Assembly: GCA_944363975.1 (NCBI GenBank)
Contig: CALVVU010000001.1
Location: 186,001 to 250,000 of the forward strand
DNA: 64,000 nucleotides
DNA from: Candidatus Coprovivens excrementavium
Lineage (GTDB): Bacteria > Bacillota_I > Bacilli_A > RF39 > UBA660
Direction of reading: 5' to 3'
The number at the start of each line of letters is the position of its first letter. The stretch's first letter is position 1. The notes under the pieces are model-generated. The model had not been told where the DNA came from, ran no database searches, and was given only the letters and a program-made list of their open reading frames with translations. Below are positions 1 to 8,711 of this stretch, one piece after another. A program made the position numbers and the translations under genes.

Positions 1-417
1 GTCTTGGTAACCACAACCTGTTATTGTACATTTGTTGGCTTTGGCTAGAACGTCTAATTCTTTCCAAACTTTAGGATTTGAATTTGAAGCAAAGAAGGCC
101 TCTTCACATGTCGTAATAGCATTTATTCCTAATGAAGCACAAGTTCTTAAAACATCTTTAACATCATTTAATAAACTCATTGTTGCAACAATGGCAATAT
201 CTGGTTTAGTTCTTTGTAAATAACTTGCGAGATTATCAACTGGTTCGATTACAACATTTTTCTTTTCATTTCCTATTATATCGCCGATATCCTTTCCAAT
301 AACATTGGGGTTTATGTCAACAGCACCTACTATTTGAGCACCTTTTTCGAATACATAGCGCATTGTATAAACGCTCATCTTTCCGCAACCTATTTGAAAT
401 ACTTTTATTTTTTCCAT
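1..417 (-). CDS. NAD(P)-dependent dehydrogenase, 2,4-diaminopentanoate dehydrogenase / dihydrodipicolinate-reductase-like (partial, N-terminal part)
   Basis: The N-terminal 139 codons of a minus-strand gene run off the left edge. The start is the ATG ending at 417, preceded by an AGGATGGT ribosome site. The protein opens with a Rossmann beta-alpha-beta unit (KVFQIGCGKMS), then VGAVDINPNVIGKDIGD, where the Asp follows the second strand as in dinucleotide-binding folds, and later the stretch NAITTCEEAFF. This layout matches the dihydrodipicolinate-reductase N-terminal fold used by 2,4-diaminopentanoate dehydrogenase of ornithine fermentation. The catalytic and C-terminal parts are outside the window, so the substrate is not settled. 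No other ornithine-degradation gene is visible. Confidence 0.55.
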   Translation of the reverse strand, partial: MEKIKVFQIGCGKMSVYTMRYVFEKGAQIVGAVDINPNVIGKDIGDIIGNEKKNVVIEPVDNLASYLQRTKPDIAIVATMSLLNDVKDVLRTCASLGINAITTCEEAFFASNSNPKVWKELDVLAKANKCTITGCGYQD

Positions 418-492
418 AATACCATCCTATTCTATTATTATTATACCAAATATAATCTTTAATAGACGTTAAAAAAGAAGAGATTGACAGTA

Positions 493-1590
493 TTAGTTAG
501 TATCTGATAAGTCAACATTCTCTTCTCTAATTAAATCAGCAAAATCAATCTTAAATTTTTCTATAGCTTTAGTACGGGCATCATCATATATATTACGAGC
601 ATTACATACTGCTTTGTAGACATGTTTTATACGACAAACATTTTCATTGTCAAATAAAGCATATGTAAAGGCATTGGATAGAATAGTTAAACAAATGTCA
701 GGATAACGTGATGATATTTCATATATTCTTTTATATTCATCTGTCATATCGACAATAAAGGTCATTATTCTTTCAATAATAAAACTTGTATATTCGAAGT
801 GAACACCAGTTTTTGTTTCTATTTTCGGATATGTTCCCATTAAAATTTTTACACAGGTTGGTTGGTCAACTTCAGCAACATCTATTTTTTGAAAACGTCT
901 TAGAAAGGCACGATCGCGAAGAATATATTGCTCATATTCTTCATCAGTTGTAGCACCTATCATTTTTATCTCGCCACGATCTAATCCAGCTTTAAACATA
1001 TTAGCAAAATCAATTCCTGATTCGCCACCATCTTTATTTACTAAAACATGTGTTTCATCTAAAAAGACAATTGTTTTAGGACGATTAGATAATTCTTTAA
1101 CAAGAAGGTCTACACGACTTTCAATTTGGCCATTTGATTCAGTTTTACCTAATAATGAGGTAACATTTAACTTATATATTTTGTAGCCTTCTAGAGCTTT
1201 AGGAACTAAGTGTTTTTGAATTCGATAAGCAACACCTTCAACAATAGAAGTTTTACCAACACCTGCTTTACCGACTAATAAAGCACTTTTTTCTGGAGTT
1301 AAAAGAGTCATTATAACTTGTTTTATTTCTTCGTCACGACCAATAGATGGATCAGTAATGTATTCTCTTTCTGTTAATTCTTGACCATAACGATCTAAAA
1401 TACTCACAAAACCTTGATATATATTTTCTTCATTTGAAGTTGAATTTTCTTCAATTAAAGGCTTAGAAATAATTTTTTCTTGATGTTCAGTAACATTTAC
1501 ATCATGAGGAATACTAGTTTTATTGCCTCCAACTTGATATGTTACCTTTTGTGGTTTATTATTTTCTAAAGTTTCATACATTGTTATCAC
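493..1590 (-). CDS. Stand-alone AAA+ ATPase related to the first ATPase domain of ClpB/ClpC
   Basis: This 365-residue protein holds one AAA+ module. Walker A is GKAGVGKT near residue 107, Walker B is [11 protein letters not shown] near 173-183, sensor 1 is [10 protein letters not shown], and an arginine-finger-like DRAFLRRF follows. The order and wording match the D1 domain of ClpA/B/C unfoldases. The second ATPase domain, the Clp N-terminal repeats and any protease-binding loop are absent, and the first ~75 residues look disordered. It may act as an adaptor or remodelling ATPase; the partner is unknown. It is separated from the upstream oxidoreductase by 75 bases and has no obvious operon partner. 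ATG at 1581 (fourth codon) is an alternative start. Confidence 0.8.
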   Translation of the reverse strand: MITMYETLENNKPQKVTYQVGGNKTSIPHDVNVTEHQEKIISKPLIEENSTSNEENIYQGFVSILDRYGQELTEREYITDPSIGRDEEIKQVIMTLLTPEKSALLVGKAGVGKTSIVEGVAYRIQKHLVPKALEGYKIYKLNVTSLLGKTESNGQIESRVDLLVKELSNRPKTIVFLDETHVLVNKDGGESGIDFANMFKAGLDRGEIKMIGATTDEEYEQYILRDRAFLRRFQKIDVAEVDQPTCVKILMGTYPKIETKTGVHFEYTSFIIERIMTFIVDMTDEYKRIYEISSRYPDICLTILSNAFTYALFDNENVCRIKHVYKAVCNARNIYDDARTKAIEKFKIDFADLIREENVDLSDTN

Positions 1591-1644
1591 CTTATTTAAT
1601 TATAACATAAAGTTCTAAATTCTTATATTTTTAATCATTTATAG

Positions 1645-1670
1645 AAAAAAAAGCAAGCTTGATGCTTGCT
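1645..1670 (-). terminator. Intrinsic terminator of tRNA-Asn
   Basis: The stem AGCAAGC/GCTTGCT has a five-base loop and, on the minus strand, is followed by a run of eight T. It lies 12 bases beyond the 3' end of tRNA-Asn. Confidence 0.85.
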
Positions 1671-1682
1671 TATTATTCTTAA

Positions 1683-1758
1683 TGGCGCCTGATGTAGGAC
1701 TCGAACCTACGACCTAACGGTTAACAGCCGTGCGCTCTACCGACTGAGCTAATCAGGC
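1683..1758 (-). tRNA. tRNA-Asn (GTT anticodon)
   Basis: On the minus strand the 76-base sequence folds as a full cloverleaf. The acceptor stem GCCTGAT pairs with ATCAGGC, followed by discriminator G and an encoded CCA. The D arm is TAGCTCAGTCGGTAGAGC, the anticodon loop is CTGTTAA with GTT in the centre (Asn codon AAC/AAT), and the T loop contains GGTTCGAGTCC. It is a single tRNA with its own terminator. Confidence 0.97.
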
Positions 1759-1834
1759 ATTGCTCTTTAATTATAGCAAAATCACAAATAAAGTCAATAA
1801 AAAAGTGAATTTTTTTATAAAAAAAATTATTTTA

Positions 1835-2362
1835 TTAAATATCAAGATATTTAATAAAATAATTATTTGATTCAGGGGAATATTCTAGATATGCATTTAC
1901 TTCTAAAACAGGGTTTTCTTCTGTACTTTTATCTTTATTTATATTACCAGGTATTTTTCCATTCTTGTTGCTTATTTTTATATATGTAAGATATTGATAA
2001 TAATCATCAGCAACTTTTCTTTCATATGTTAAATCAAGAATTTCATATGTTCCCCACGAATTAATTATATCAGGTGTTATTACTTCATTAATTGTTGAAT
2101 GATTTAATATAGAATTAAGATAATTTTTTAGTAAACTATTTTTATCTATTTTAGTTAATTCTTCTGGTTCAGAATTATTATTTTCTGTTGGAGATATTTC
2201 TTCTTCAGGATTTATATTTTTGATAGCAGATTTTACTTCATCTTTAATATTACTTTTATTTTCTTGACTATTTAGATAATCACGACCACCTAAGATAAGA
2301 CATATTATAGCTAAGATTAAACAACTATAAATTACGATGTCATATTTATTTATCTTTTTCAT
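1835..2362 (-). CDS. Membrane-anchored protein of unknown function
   Basis: The product has 175 residues. One N-terminal membrane helix (about residues 8-26, IVIYSCLILAIICLILGG) is followed by a Lys/Glu/Asn-rich linker (30-75) and a compact extracellular or periplasmic-side domain with several aromatic strands (for example YQYLTYIKISN). No lipobox Cys is present, so it is probably held by the uncleaved helix. It resembles the general type of small anchored NTF2-like or unknown proteins of Firmicutes, but no family is recognised. It stands alone between tRNA-Asn and a divergent small gene. Confidence 0.7.
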   Translation of the reverse strand: MKKINKYDIVIYSCLILAIICLILGGRDYLNSQENKSNIKDEVKSAIKNINPEEEISPTENNNSEPEELTKIDKNSLLKNYLNSILNHSTINEVITPDIINSWGTYEILDLTYERKVADDYYQYLTYIKISNKNGKIPGNINKDKSTEENPVLEVNAYLEYSPESNNYFIKYLDI

Positions 2363-2459
2363 ACTATCACCAATTTTATTATAATATAAAATAAAGAAAA
2401 ATTTAAGATAATAAGATTATTTTGTTAATTATTTGTTATAATTATTATAGGTGAATAAA

Positions 2460-2792
2460 ATGAGAGAATATATGAAAGAGAATATTGACTATGTCGATAA
2501 GATTATTAAAAATAAGGATAAGGAAAAGATTGATGAAGTAATTACTGAACATCTCCTTAAAATAAAATTTTTTCAGCATGAAAGATTTATTCATCTTTGT
2601 GTAACTTTGTTTTATGCTTTAATTACTTTAATATTTTTAGCTTTAACATTACTTAGTTGGGTTTTTATACCAATAGTAGTTATAGTAGTAGTTTTTCTTA
2701 TATTATATATATATCATTATTTTTATTTAGAGAATGGTGTTCAATATATGTATAAACAGTATGATGAATTAAAAAAAATGACTAGAAAATAG
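2460..2792 (+). CDS. Small two-helix membrane protein of unknown function
   Basis: This is a 110-residue protein starting at ATG 2460, chosen because AGGTGA lies just upstream; the GTG at 2451 is part of that ribosome site. The cytoplasmic N-terminal half is highly charged (VDKIIKNKDKEKIDEV). Two closely spaced membrane helices (about residues 43-65 and 68-90) follow, and then a short charged tail. The design resembles a small membrane scaffold or sensor, but nothing identifies a function. It converges on the LemA-like gene and shares a terminator with it. Confidence 0.7.
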   Translation: MREYMKENIDYVDKIIKNKDKEKIDEVITEHLLKIKFFQHERFIHLCVTLFYALITLIFLALTLLSWVFIPIVVIVVVFLILYIYHYFYLENGVQYMYKQYDELKKMTRK

Positions 2793-2800
2793 TCATTTTT
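2774..2800. terminator. Bidirectional terminator between convergent genes
   Basis: The 11-bp stem AAAAATGACTA/TAGTCATTTTT has a GAAAA loop and T runs on both strands. It contains the stop codon of the plus-strand gene and touches that of the LemA-like gene. Confidence 0.85.
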
Positions 2801-3530
2801 ATTTATCGTCTTTTTTAATTGGTAAATCTTCATTATTAATTTCGTCTTCGTAGTCATTCTTGTAAATTAACTTATTTAATTCGTCATCATATTTTAAAGG
2901 AATATTTAAAGAAGATAGTGAATTTATTTCTGGTTCTTCTTCTTCGAATACTTCGTAGTTTTCTTCATAGTTTGATGTCTTAGGAGCATCAAAGATAGTA
3001 TATTGTTGATTTAAATTAAGAAATTTTGTTAAGTATTGCATGAAGAAACTACTAGCTTTTTCGTTGTAACGGAAAGCTTGTGTATTATATTCTTTGCGAG
3101 CTATGGCAATACCATTTTCTTTAGAATTCATGTCTTCTTCTGTGAAGGTACCTAGAGTTTCTAATTCTTTTAAGAAGGGATATTTTTCAAGATCTATTTT
3201 TTTACTTAGTTTAAACTTATTAATAGCATTACTTGTTTCTACTTTGTCATTTATGGAACCTGTTACTCCTTTTTCAATCATTAATAATAAACGATTAATT
3301 TCCATACTGACATCGTCTTCTTTACCATATTCATTAAGAATACGACTAGTCGTTTCTTTGGCAATATTTATTTTATCTTCTAAGTATTTATTTAATGTCT
3401 TGGTAAATAGCTCGTTAATACTGTTGGTACGATTTTTTAAGTCTTTATATTCATGGTATATGTAATAACCTATTGCTATTATTACAACAAAGAAAATATT
3501 ATTAAATATAAAATACATGATGTCTGTCAT
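2799..3530 (-). CDS. LemA-family-like membrane protein
   Basis: One N-terminal membrane helix (residues ~7-25) is followed by a helical domain ending in KENGIAIARKEYNTQAFRYN, which corresponds to the LemA hallmark (R-x-A-x-A-R-x-x-Y-N, then YN). FLKELETLG precedes it, as in LemA proteins. The usual RNRVKNAW segment near the membrane is diverged (KNRTNSINELF). A ~55-residue acidic tail (EVFEEEEPEINS and later DDE-rich stretches) is not typical of LemA. LemA proteins are conserved helical-bundle membrane proteins of unclear role. The assignment rests on the C-terminal motif and the domain layout. Confidence 0.65.
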   Translation of the reverse strand: MTDIMYFIFNNIFFVVIIAIGYYIYHEYKDLKNRTNSINELFTKTLNKYLEDKINIAKETTSRILNEYGKEDDVSMEINRLLLMIEKGVTGSINDKVETSNAINKFKLSKKIDLEKYPFLKELETLGTFTEEDMNSKENGIAIARKEYNTQAFRYNEKASSFFMQYLTKFLNLNQQYTIFDAPKTSNYEENYEVFEEEEPEINSLSSLNIPLKYDDELNKLIYKNDYEDEINNEDLPIKKDDK

Positions 3531-3560
3531 ATTATCACCTATTATATGAATTATATCATA

Positions 3561-4214
3561 TTAGTTTATTTCTTTAAATATTCTTGCAAAATAATCAGGA
3601 TATTTAGTTGTAAAATGATATTTTTTGTCTTTTATTTTAAACTCTATTAAATTAGCATGAAGGTATAATTTATTTAATGATTTGTAAGTACTATGATATT
3701 TTTTATCACCTATTATAGGATGTCCAATATCTGATAGTTGAACTCTTATTTGGTTTTTTCTTCCTGTTTTAAGATTTATTTTTAGAAGAGAATATTTGGA
3801 ATTAGATTGAAGAACTTCATATTCTGTAATAGCTAATTTACCTTTTGTTTTATCTTTTGTACTAAATACTTGAAAAGTTTTTGTTTCAATAAGATAACTT
3901 TTTAGAGTGTCTTTTTGTTTAGGCATTTGACCTTCGACAATGCATAAGTACTCTCTTTTTACTTGAGACCAATTATTTTGTAAATAATATTTGATGTTTT
4001 GATTTTTGGCGAAGACTACTAAACCAGAAGTATCCTTATCTAAACGATGGACAATATATATTTTATTTTTAGGATATTGTTTTTTGACATATGTACTGGC
4101 TTCGTTGTATAAAGTATTTTTTTCGTGTTTAGGAGTGGCTATTGTCAATTGATGAGATTCTTTTTCAACGACTAGTATTTCTTTGTCTTCGTATATTATT
4201 TTCATTTTTTTCAT
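3561..4214 (-). CDS. RluA-family 23S/tRNA pseudouridine synthase
   Basis: This 217-residue enzyme converts specific uridines in RNA to pseudouridine. It has the RluA signature HRLDKDTSG at residues 56-64 (catalytic Asp59), followed by LKTGRKNQIRVQ and GHPIIGDKKY, the conserved second and third motifs of the family. It has no S4 domain, so it is of the short RluA type. The exact target base cannot be read from sequence. The start lies 50 bases inside the upstream YibE/F-like gene and has a good AAGGAGG site, so translation is probably coupled. Confidence 0.88.
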   Translation of the reverse strand: MKKMKIIYEDKEILVVEKESHQLTIATPKHEKNTLYNEASTYVKKQYPKNKIYIVHRLDKDTSGLVVFAKNQNIKYYLQNNWSQVKREYLCIVEGQMPKQKDTLKSYLIETKTFQVFSTKDKTKGKLAITEYEVLQSNSKYSLLKINLKTGRKNQIRVQLSDIGHPIIGDKKYHSTYKSLNKLYLHANLIEFKIKDKKYHFTTKYPDYFARIFKEIN

Positions 4215-4971
4215 TTGTTTTTTCCTCCTTATTTATGGTACATAAAAATGATGCAACTATTGATGTTATGGGAATTACTAAAAATGAAGCTATTCCACTT
4301 AACATGATGCGCGTAAATTCAGTCGCAAATATCTTAGAGTTAATAATGGCAGTTAAACTATATTGAAAATCTTGAAAGAAAATTAATAAGGTCATACAAC
4401 TACCTAAGTAAGCAAAGAATAAAGTATTAGTTGTAGTTCCTAAGATATCTTTACCAATACTCATTCCGGATTTAAATAACTCTTTTATATTTAAATGGGG
4501 ATTATTGATTGATACTTCATATAATGCTGAAGAAATGGCTATTGAAGTATCTATTATGTTTCCTATTAAACCGATAATAATTATACAATTAGATAAAGCT
4601 AACATATTTATGCCTGTATCATAGATGACATAACTTATTCCTTCAATGTTTTCTTCAGCATAACCTTGAATATAGATATTGTTTCCGAAAATTATTGTTA
4701 TTATAAAGAATATTATTAATAATATAGTTACAGAAATAAATGATGAAATTGTTTTTTTATTTGTTCCATTTAAGAAAAAGAGAATTATTATACTTATTAT
4801 AAGACAAATTATGAAAGTTGGTATTTGAGGATTAAATCCCCATCCTACTAAGACGATAATTATAAATATTAAGAATAGATTTATATAGATGGTTAAAAAA
4901 GTTTTTAAACCTCTTTTACCACCAATTAATAGAAGAAGGATTAATAATATTATAGATAGTATTTTTATCAT
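4165..4971 (-). CDS. YibE/F-family membrane protein (second of a pair)
   Basis: The product has 268 residues with about seven membrane helices. The conserved core of the YibE/F family is visible around IIGNIIDTSIAISSALYE and FKSGMSIGKDILGTTTNTLFFAY, with the paired DIS/GxDIMGT-like motifs seen in these proteins. Its start overlaps the end of the preceding gene by four bases (ATGA), and it lacks that gene's N-terminal soluble domain. The two probably form a hetero-oligomeric membrane complex. YibE/F proteins are widespread in Firmicutes and have no proven substrate. Confidence 0.8.
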   Translation of the reverse strand: MIKILSIILLILLLLIGGKRGLKTFLTIYINLFLIFIIIVLVGWGFNPQIPTFIICLIISIIILFFLNGTNKKTISSFISVTILLIIFFIITIIFGNNIYIQGYAEENIEGISYVIYDTGINMLALSNCIIIIGLIGNIIDTSIAISSALYEVSINNPHLNIKELFKSGMSIGKDILGTTTNTLFFAYLGSCMTLLIFFQDFQYSLTAIINSKIFATEFTRIMLSGIASFLVIPITSIVASFLCTINKEEKTNEKNENNIRRQRNTSR

Positions 4972-6077
4972 TGTTTAAGCCTCCTTTTATATAATAAGAG
5001 GGTTATACTAATAGCTATTGGGATTGTTAAAGTTATACCTATTGCTCCAGTTAGAGCTCTAGTCATTTCTAAGCTTATATATTCACTTATTAAATTACTT
5101 ATTTCAATTCCATTACGAAAGTAAATTGTTAAGTTAGGAATAATAGTACATATATAGGTAAAGAAAAGAACATTTATCATAGTACTCATTATATCTTTGC
5201 CAATATTTATTCCTGATTTAGATAGTGCTTTTAAGGATATATGGTTATCTTTTTCTATTAATTCATTTAAGGATGAAGAAATACTTATTGAAATATCCAT
5301 AATTGCTCCAAGACCACCGAGAATTATTTCTGATATGAAGATACCTTCGTATGGACGTGTTAGAAGTTCCATTTGTTCAAATCTTATTCCATTATATTGA
5401 GAGAAGTGGATAACTATAAGAGTTATTAACATGGTAACAGACAAACCGACAATACTACTTATTATAGCTGCTAATGTTTTTTTGTTAAATCCGGATACTA
5501 GAGTTAAACAGATGAGAGTAAAAATAATTGCTCCGATAAAGGAAAGAAGTGGTAAAGATATCCCTTTAGTATTTATGTAAATAAGACAATTAAATATTAT
5601 TATATTAAGAAGGACACTGATTATAGAAAGAAATCCTTTTAATTGCCCTACTAAAACAATTACAAGAATGAATGAAACAATTAATATAACAATATATTTA
5701 TCTCTTTTATATCCTTCTATATGAGCATTTTTTATACGATTGTTTTTTTTATTTAAGGAGACAAATATTTCATCACCTACTTGATATTTTTGATCGTATG
5801 CTTCTCCTTGATGATATTCATTGTTGATTATTATAGTTTGACCTTTATCAGAACCATTTAAAATAATTGCTTTTATTGTTTGCATATATATATCTTCATG
5901 ATACCCGTATGTGATTGTATCAGTACTTATATATTCTTCTTGTGTACTTGTTATTTTAGCAATAGTTTCTTTATAGAATGAATGGTTATGATAAGTAAAT
6001 ATTACTAATGAAATAGATAGTATAACTAAGATGGTATAACAAATAGTAAATAGTTTATGTTTTTTTAGATAGTTCAT
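4968..6077 (-). CDS. YibE/F-family membrane protein (first of a pair)
   Basis: This 369-residue protein has an N-terminal membrane helix, an extracytoplasmic beta domain (residues ~35-125, including KGQTIIINNEY and YQVGDEIFVSLN), and a C-terminal block of about seven helices. The family core is seen in LGGLGAIMDISISISSSLNEL and KSGINIGKDIMSTMINVLFFTY. The soluble domain is typical of YibF-like Firmicute members. It is transcribed with the overlapping shorter paralogue and the RluA-like gene. Confidence 0.82.
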   Translation of the reverse strand: MNYLKKHKLFTICYTILVILSISLVIFTYHNHSFYKETIAKITSTQEEYISTDTITYGYHEDIYMQTIKAIILNGSDKGQTIIINNEYHQGEAYDQKYQVGDEIFVSLNKKNNRIKNAHIEGYKRDKYIVILIVSFILVIVLVGQLKGFLSIISVLLNIIIFNCLIYINTKGISLPLLSFIGAIIFTLICLTLVSGFNKKTLAAIISSIVGLSVTMLITLIVIHFSQYNGIRFEQMELLTRPYEGIFISEIILGGLGAIMDISISISSSLNELIEKDNHISLKALSKSGINIGKDIMSTMINVLFFTYICTIIPNLTIYFRNGIEISNLISEYISLEMTRALTGAIGITLTIPIAISITLLLYKRRLKQ

Positions 6078-6134
6078 CTAAATCACTTCCAGGAATGATT
6101 ATAACATAATTTGTTATTTTTATTTAATAAATAT

Positions 6135-6164
6135 AAAAAGTAGACTTTAATTAGTCTACTTTTT
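6135..6164. terminator. Terminator downstream of the nrdD operon
   Basis: The 12-bp stem AAAAAGTAGACT/AGTCTACTTTTT has a six-base loop and flanking A and T runs. It lies directly after the small glycyl-radical-domain gene on the minus strand. Confidence 0.85.
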
Positions 6165-6175
6165 AGTTGGATTTT

Positions 6176-6361
6176 TTATTTATCAAATGTATGTTTTACT
6201 CTGTCTCTTTCTTCAGCACGTTTTCCATCGTTGAATCTTTCAACAGTTCCTACTAGATAACCAGTTATTCTTCTGATTCTTTCGAAACCTACTCCTTCTC
6301 CAACCATTTTTTTGCTTTCAACTTTTGTTTCAGCAGCTTTTTCCATTTTTTCTGTTTTCAT
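6176..6361 (-). CDS. Separate glycyl-radical (C-terminal) domain of the class III ribonucleotide reductase
   Basis: The 61-residue product ends in RRITGYLVGT, ERFNDGK and DRVKHTF. These match the very C-terminus of ordinary NrdD, where the Gly of (R)VCGYL/TGYL carries the stable radical and the chain ends in RVKH. Here that domain is a separate protein. It has its own start, an AGAGG/AGAAGG ribosome site 22 bases after the nrdD stop, and a new Lys/Glu-rich N-terminus (residues 1-20). Its frame differs from nrdD, so a simple in-frame read-through cannot join them. It is probably made with NrdD, docks on it, and would be activated by an NrdG radical-SAM enzyme that is not in this window. Confidence 0.78.
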   Translation of the reverse strand: MKTEKMEKAAETKVESKKMVGEGVGFERIRRITGYLVGTVERFNDGKRAEERDRVKHTFDK

Positions 6362-6383
6362 ACCTTCTACCTCTTTCTCTTTT

Positions 6384-8711
6384 TTATTTATTAAAATTTA
6401 AATTTTTTAGTAATTCAGCAGGAATCGGATCTCCTTCACGGCGTCCACATCCTGGACAAACATCTTTGATTACACCGACATATCCACATACTGGATCACG
6501 ATCTACTGGATGATTTATTGCGCCATAACCAATACCAGCTTCTTTCATCATTCTTATTATTGATTCAAATGCTTCAACGTTTTCAGTAACATCGCCATCT
6601 AATTCAATGTAACTAATATGTCCAGCATTAGTTAGAGCATGATATGGAGCTTCTAATTTTATTTTATTAGCTATTGAAATATTGTAATATACTGGGATAT
6701 GGAATGAGTTTGTATAATACTCACGATCTGTTACGCCTTTAATTTTTCCGTATATAGCTTTATCTATTTTAGTAAAGCGACCACTTAATCCTTCAGCTGG
6801 TGTTGCTAAACATGAGAAGTTTAATTTATATTGTTCAGAATATTCGTCCATTTTTTCACGAATATGACCAATTATTTCTAGTCCTAATTTTTGAGCCTTT
6901 GCCGATTGACCATGATGTTCTCCTATTAAGGCAACTAAGCATTCTGCTAAGCCAATGAAACCTACTGATAATGTTCCATGTTTTAGTACTTTCTTTAATT
7001 TGTCATTTGGTTTTAATTTTTCAGAATCCATCCAGTTACCTTGACCCATTAAGAATGGGAAGTTGTAAACTCTTTTTTTACCTTGAATTTCAAATCTTTC
7101 TAGTAATTGATCTTTACATAGTTCAATTATTTGATCAAGATCTTCGTAGAACCCTTTCATATCAGCTTTTTTATTGGCATTTGGTCCAACTATACCATGT
7201 TTAATTCCTAAACGTGGCAGGTTGATTGTTGTGAACGATAGATTACCACGACCAACACATATTTGACGATCAGGGTCAACTACATTTCCCATTACTCTAG
7301 TACGACATCCCATTGTAGCTACTTCTGTTTCTGGTCTTCCAGGAACATAGTATTGTAAATTAAATGGAGCATCTATAAATTCGAAATTTGGGAATAATCT
7401 CTTTGCTGATACTTTACAAGATAATTTGAATAAATCATAGTTAGGATCTCCTGGATTATAATTAATTCCTTCTTTAACTTTGAAAATAGATATTGGGAAA
7501 ATAGGTGTTTCACTATGACCTAATCCAGCATCTACAGCTAATAAATAATTTTTTATAATCATACGTCCTTCTGGTGATGTATCAGTACCGAAGTTAACAC
7601 TAGAGAAAGGAACTTGAGCTCCTGCTCTTGAATGCATTGTATTCAAGTTATGAATAAATGCTTCCATTGCTTGATATGTAATACGATCTGTTTTAGCAAC
7701 AGCTTTTTCCATAGACATTGTAAATAATCTTTTTAATGACTCATTTTCTTTATAGAATTTTTCAAATACTTCTACTTTTTCTTCGATAGTTGTTATTTTA
7801 CTAATTACATCTTCAACACTTTTCATATTGATGAAAGATGCAAAGTCTGAATAGTCTAGTAAGTCTTGAAGAGTCATTTTTAATTGTTTACGATATGTTT
7901 TAATAATACCTGGTGCTAAATGATAATCAAACAGTGGGATTGATTGACCACCATGTTGATCATTTTGATTTGATTGAATAGCAATAGCAGCTAAAGCTGA
8001 GTAACTCATTATATCGTTTGGCTCTCTTAAGAAACCATGTCCAGTTGAAAAGCCACCCTTAAATAACTTAGCTATATCAATTTGAAGGCATGTTGTTGTT
8101 CCCATTGCTTCGAAGTCCATATCATGAATATGAATGTCTCCTTCGTCGTGAGCATCAGCAAATTTCTTTTTCATTAAATATGTTTTAGCAAATTCTTTTG
8201 ATACGTTTGATCCGAATTGAAGCATTGTTCCCATTGCTGAATTACCGTCAATATTACCATTTTCTCTTTTGGTATCATCTTCAGCAGCACTTTTTAAAGC
8301 CAAACCTTCAAGTGTTTTTAAAAATTTATGAGATCTTTTATCTTCTGTAAAAGCTGCTCTTGATTGAGCTCTTTTTTCACGGTAATTAGCAAAAGCTTCA
8401 TAGACATCATCATATTTTTTTTCTTTTAATGATTGCTCTATTAAATCTTGAATTTCTTCTATTTTAATTTTGTCTTTATCTTTATAATCTTTTTCTATTT
8501 TATTTAAAACATCATGAAATACTTTTTGCATATCTTTTTCATTATATTTATCTGCTTCTGTAATTTCATCGTCTTTTCTTGCACTTTCGATTACATCATC
8601 AAACCCTTTTTTGATGGCAATTGCAATTTTTGTTTCGTTAAAATCAACTTTTTTTCCGTTTCTTTTTACTACTTGTAATTTTGAAAAAATTTCATCTTTT
8701 TTGTCTGCCAT
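6384..8711 (-). CDS. nrdD: Anaerobic (class III) ribonucleoside-triphosphate reductase, catalytic chain
   Basis: This 775-residue enzyme makes dNTPs from NTPs without oxygen. An N-terminal ATP-cone (VVKRNGKKVDFNETKIAIAI, from about residue 13) gives allosteric control. The barrel carries TTTCLQID and MGCRTRVMGN, holding the two active-site Cys, plus the hallmark MHSRAGAQVPFSSVNFGTD. The chain ends just after a zinc-ribbon half (CGYVGVIKDVCPGCGR), followed by only ~18 unrelated residues (ELLKNLNFNK). The normal glycyl-radical segment is missing and is found on the next gene. No radical-free (class I/II) enzyme is visible nearby. Confidence 0.93.
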   Translation of the reverse strand: MADKKDEIFSKLQVVKRNGKKVDFNETKIAIAIKKGFDDVIESARKDDEITEADKYNEKDMQKVFHDVLNKIEKDYKDKDKIKIEEIQDLIEQSLKEKKYDDVYEAFANYREKRAQSRAAFTEDKRSHKFLKTLEGLALKSAAEDDTKRENGNIDGNSAMGTMLQFGSNVSKEFAKTYLMKKKFADAHDEGDIHIHDMDFEAMGTTTCLQIDIAKLFKGGFSTGHGFLREPNDIMSYSALAAIAIQSNQNDQHGGQSIPLFDYHLAPGIIKTYRKQLKMTLQDLLDYSDFASFINMKSVEDVISKITTIEEKVEVFEKFYKENESLKRLFTMSMEKAVAKTDRITYQAMEAFIHNLNTMHSRAGAQVPFSSVNFGTDTSPEGRMIIKNYLLAVDAGLGHSETPIFPISIFKVKEGINYNPGDPNYDLFKLSCKVSAKRLFPNFEFIDAPFNLQYYVPGRPETEVATMGCRTRVMGNVVDPDRQICVGRGNLSFTTINLPRLGIKHGIVGPNANKKADMKGFYEDLDQIIELCKDQLLERFEIQGKKRVYNFPFLMGQGNWMDSEKLKPNDKLKKVLKHGTLSVGFIGLAECLVALIGEHHGQSAKAQKLGLEIIGHIREKMDEYSEQYKLNFSCLATPAEGLSGRFTKIDKAIYGKIKGVTDREYYTNSFHIPVYYNISIANKIKLEAPYHALTNAGHISYIELDGDVTENVEAFESIIRMMKEAGIGYGAINHPVDRDPVCGYVGVIKDVCPGCGRREGDPIPAELLKNLNFNK

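Noticed and set aside
4142-4366. Plus-strand frames inside minus-strand genes (for example 4142-4366, 9338-9568, 36115-36579, 63514-63753)
   Set aside because: They are shadows of well-supported genes, without ribosome sites.
6361-6386. A sequencing frameshift or programmed recoding joining nrdD to the small gene
   Set aside because: The junction has extra unrelated residues on both sides, a stop codon and a proper ribosome site; no slippery sequence suited to recoding is seen.
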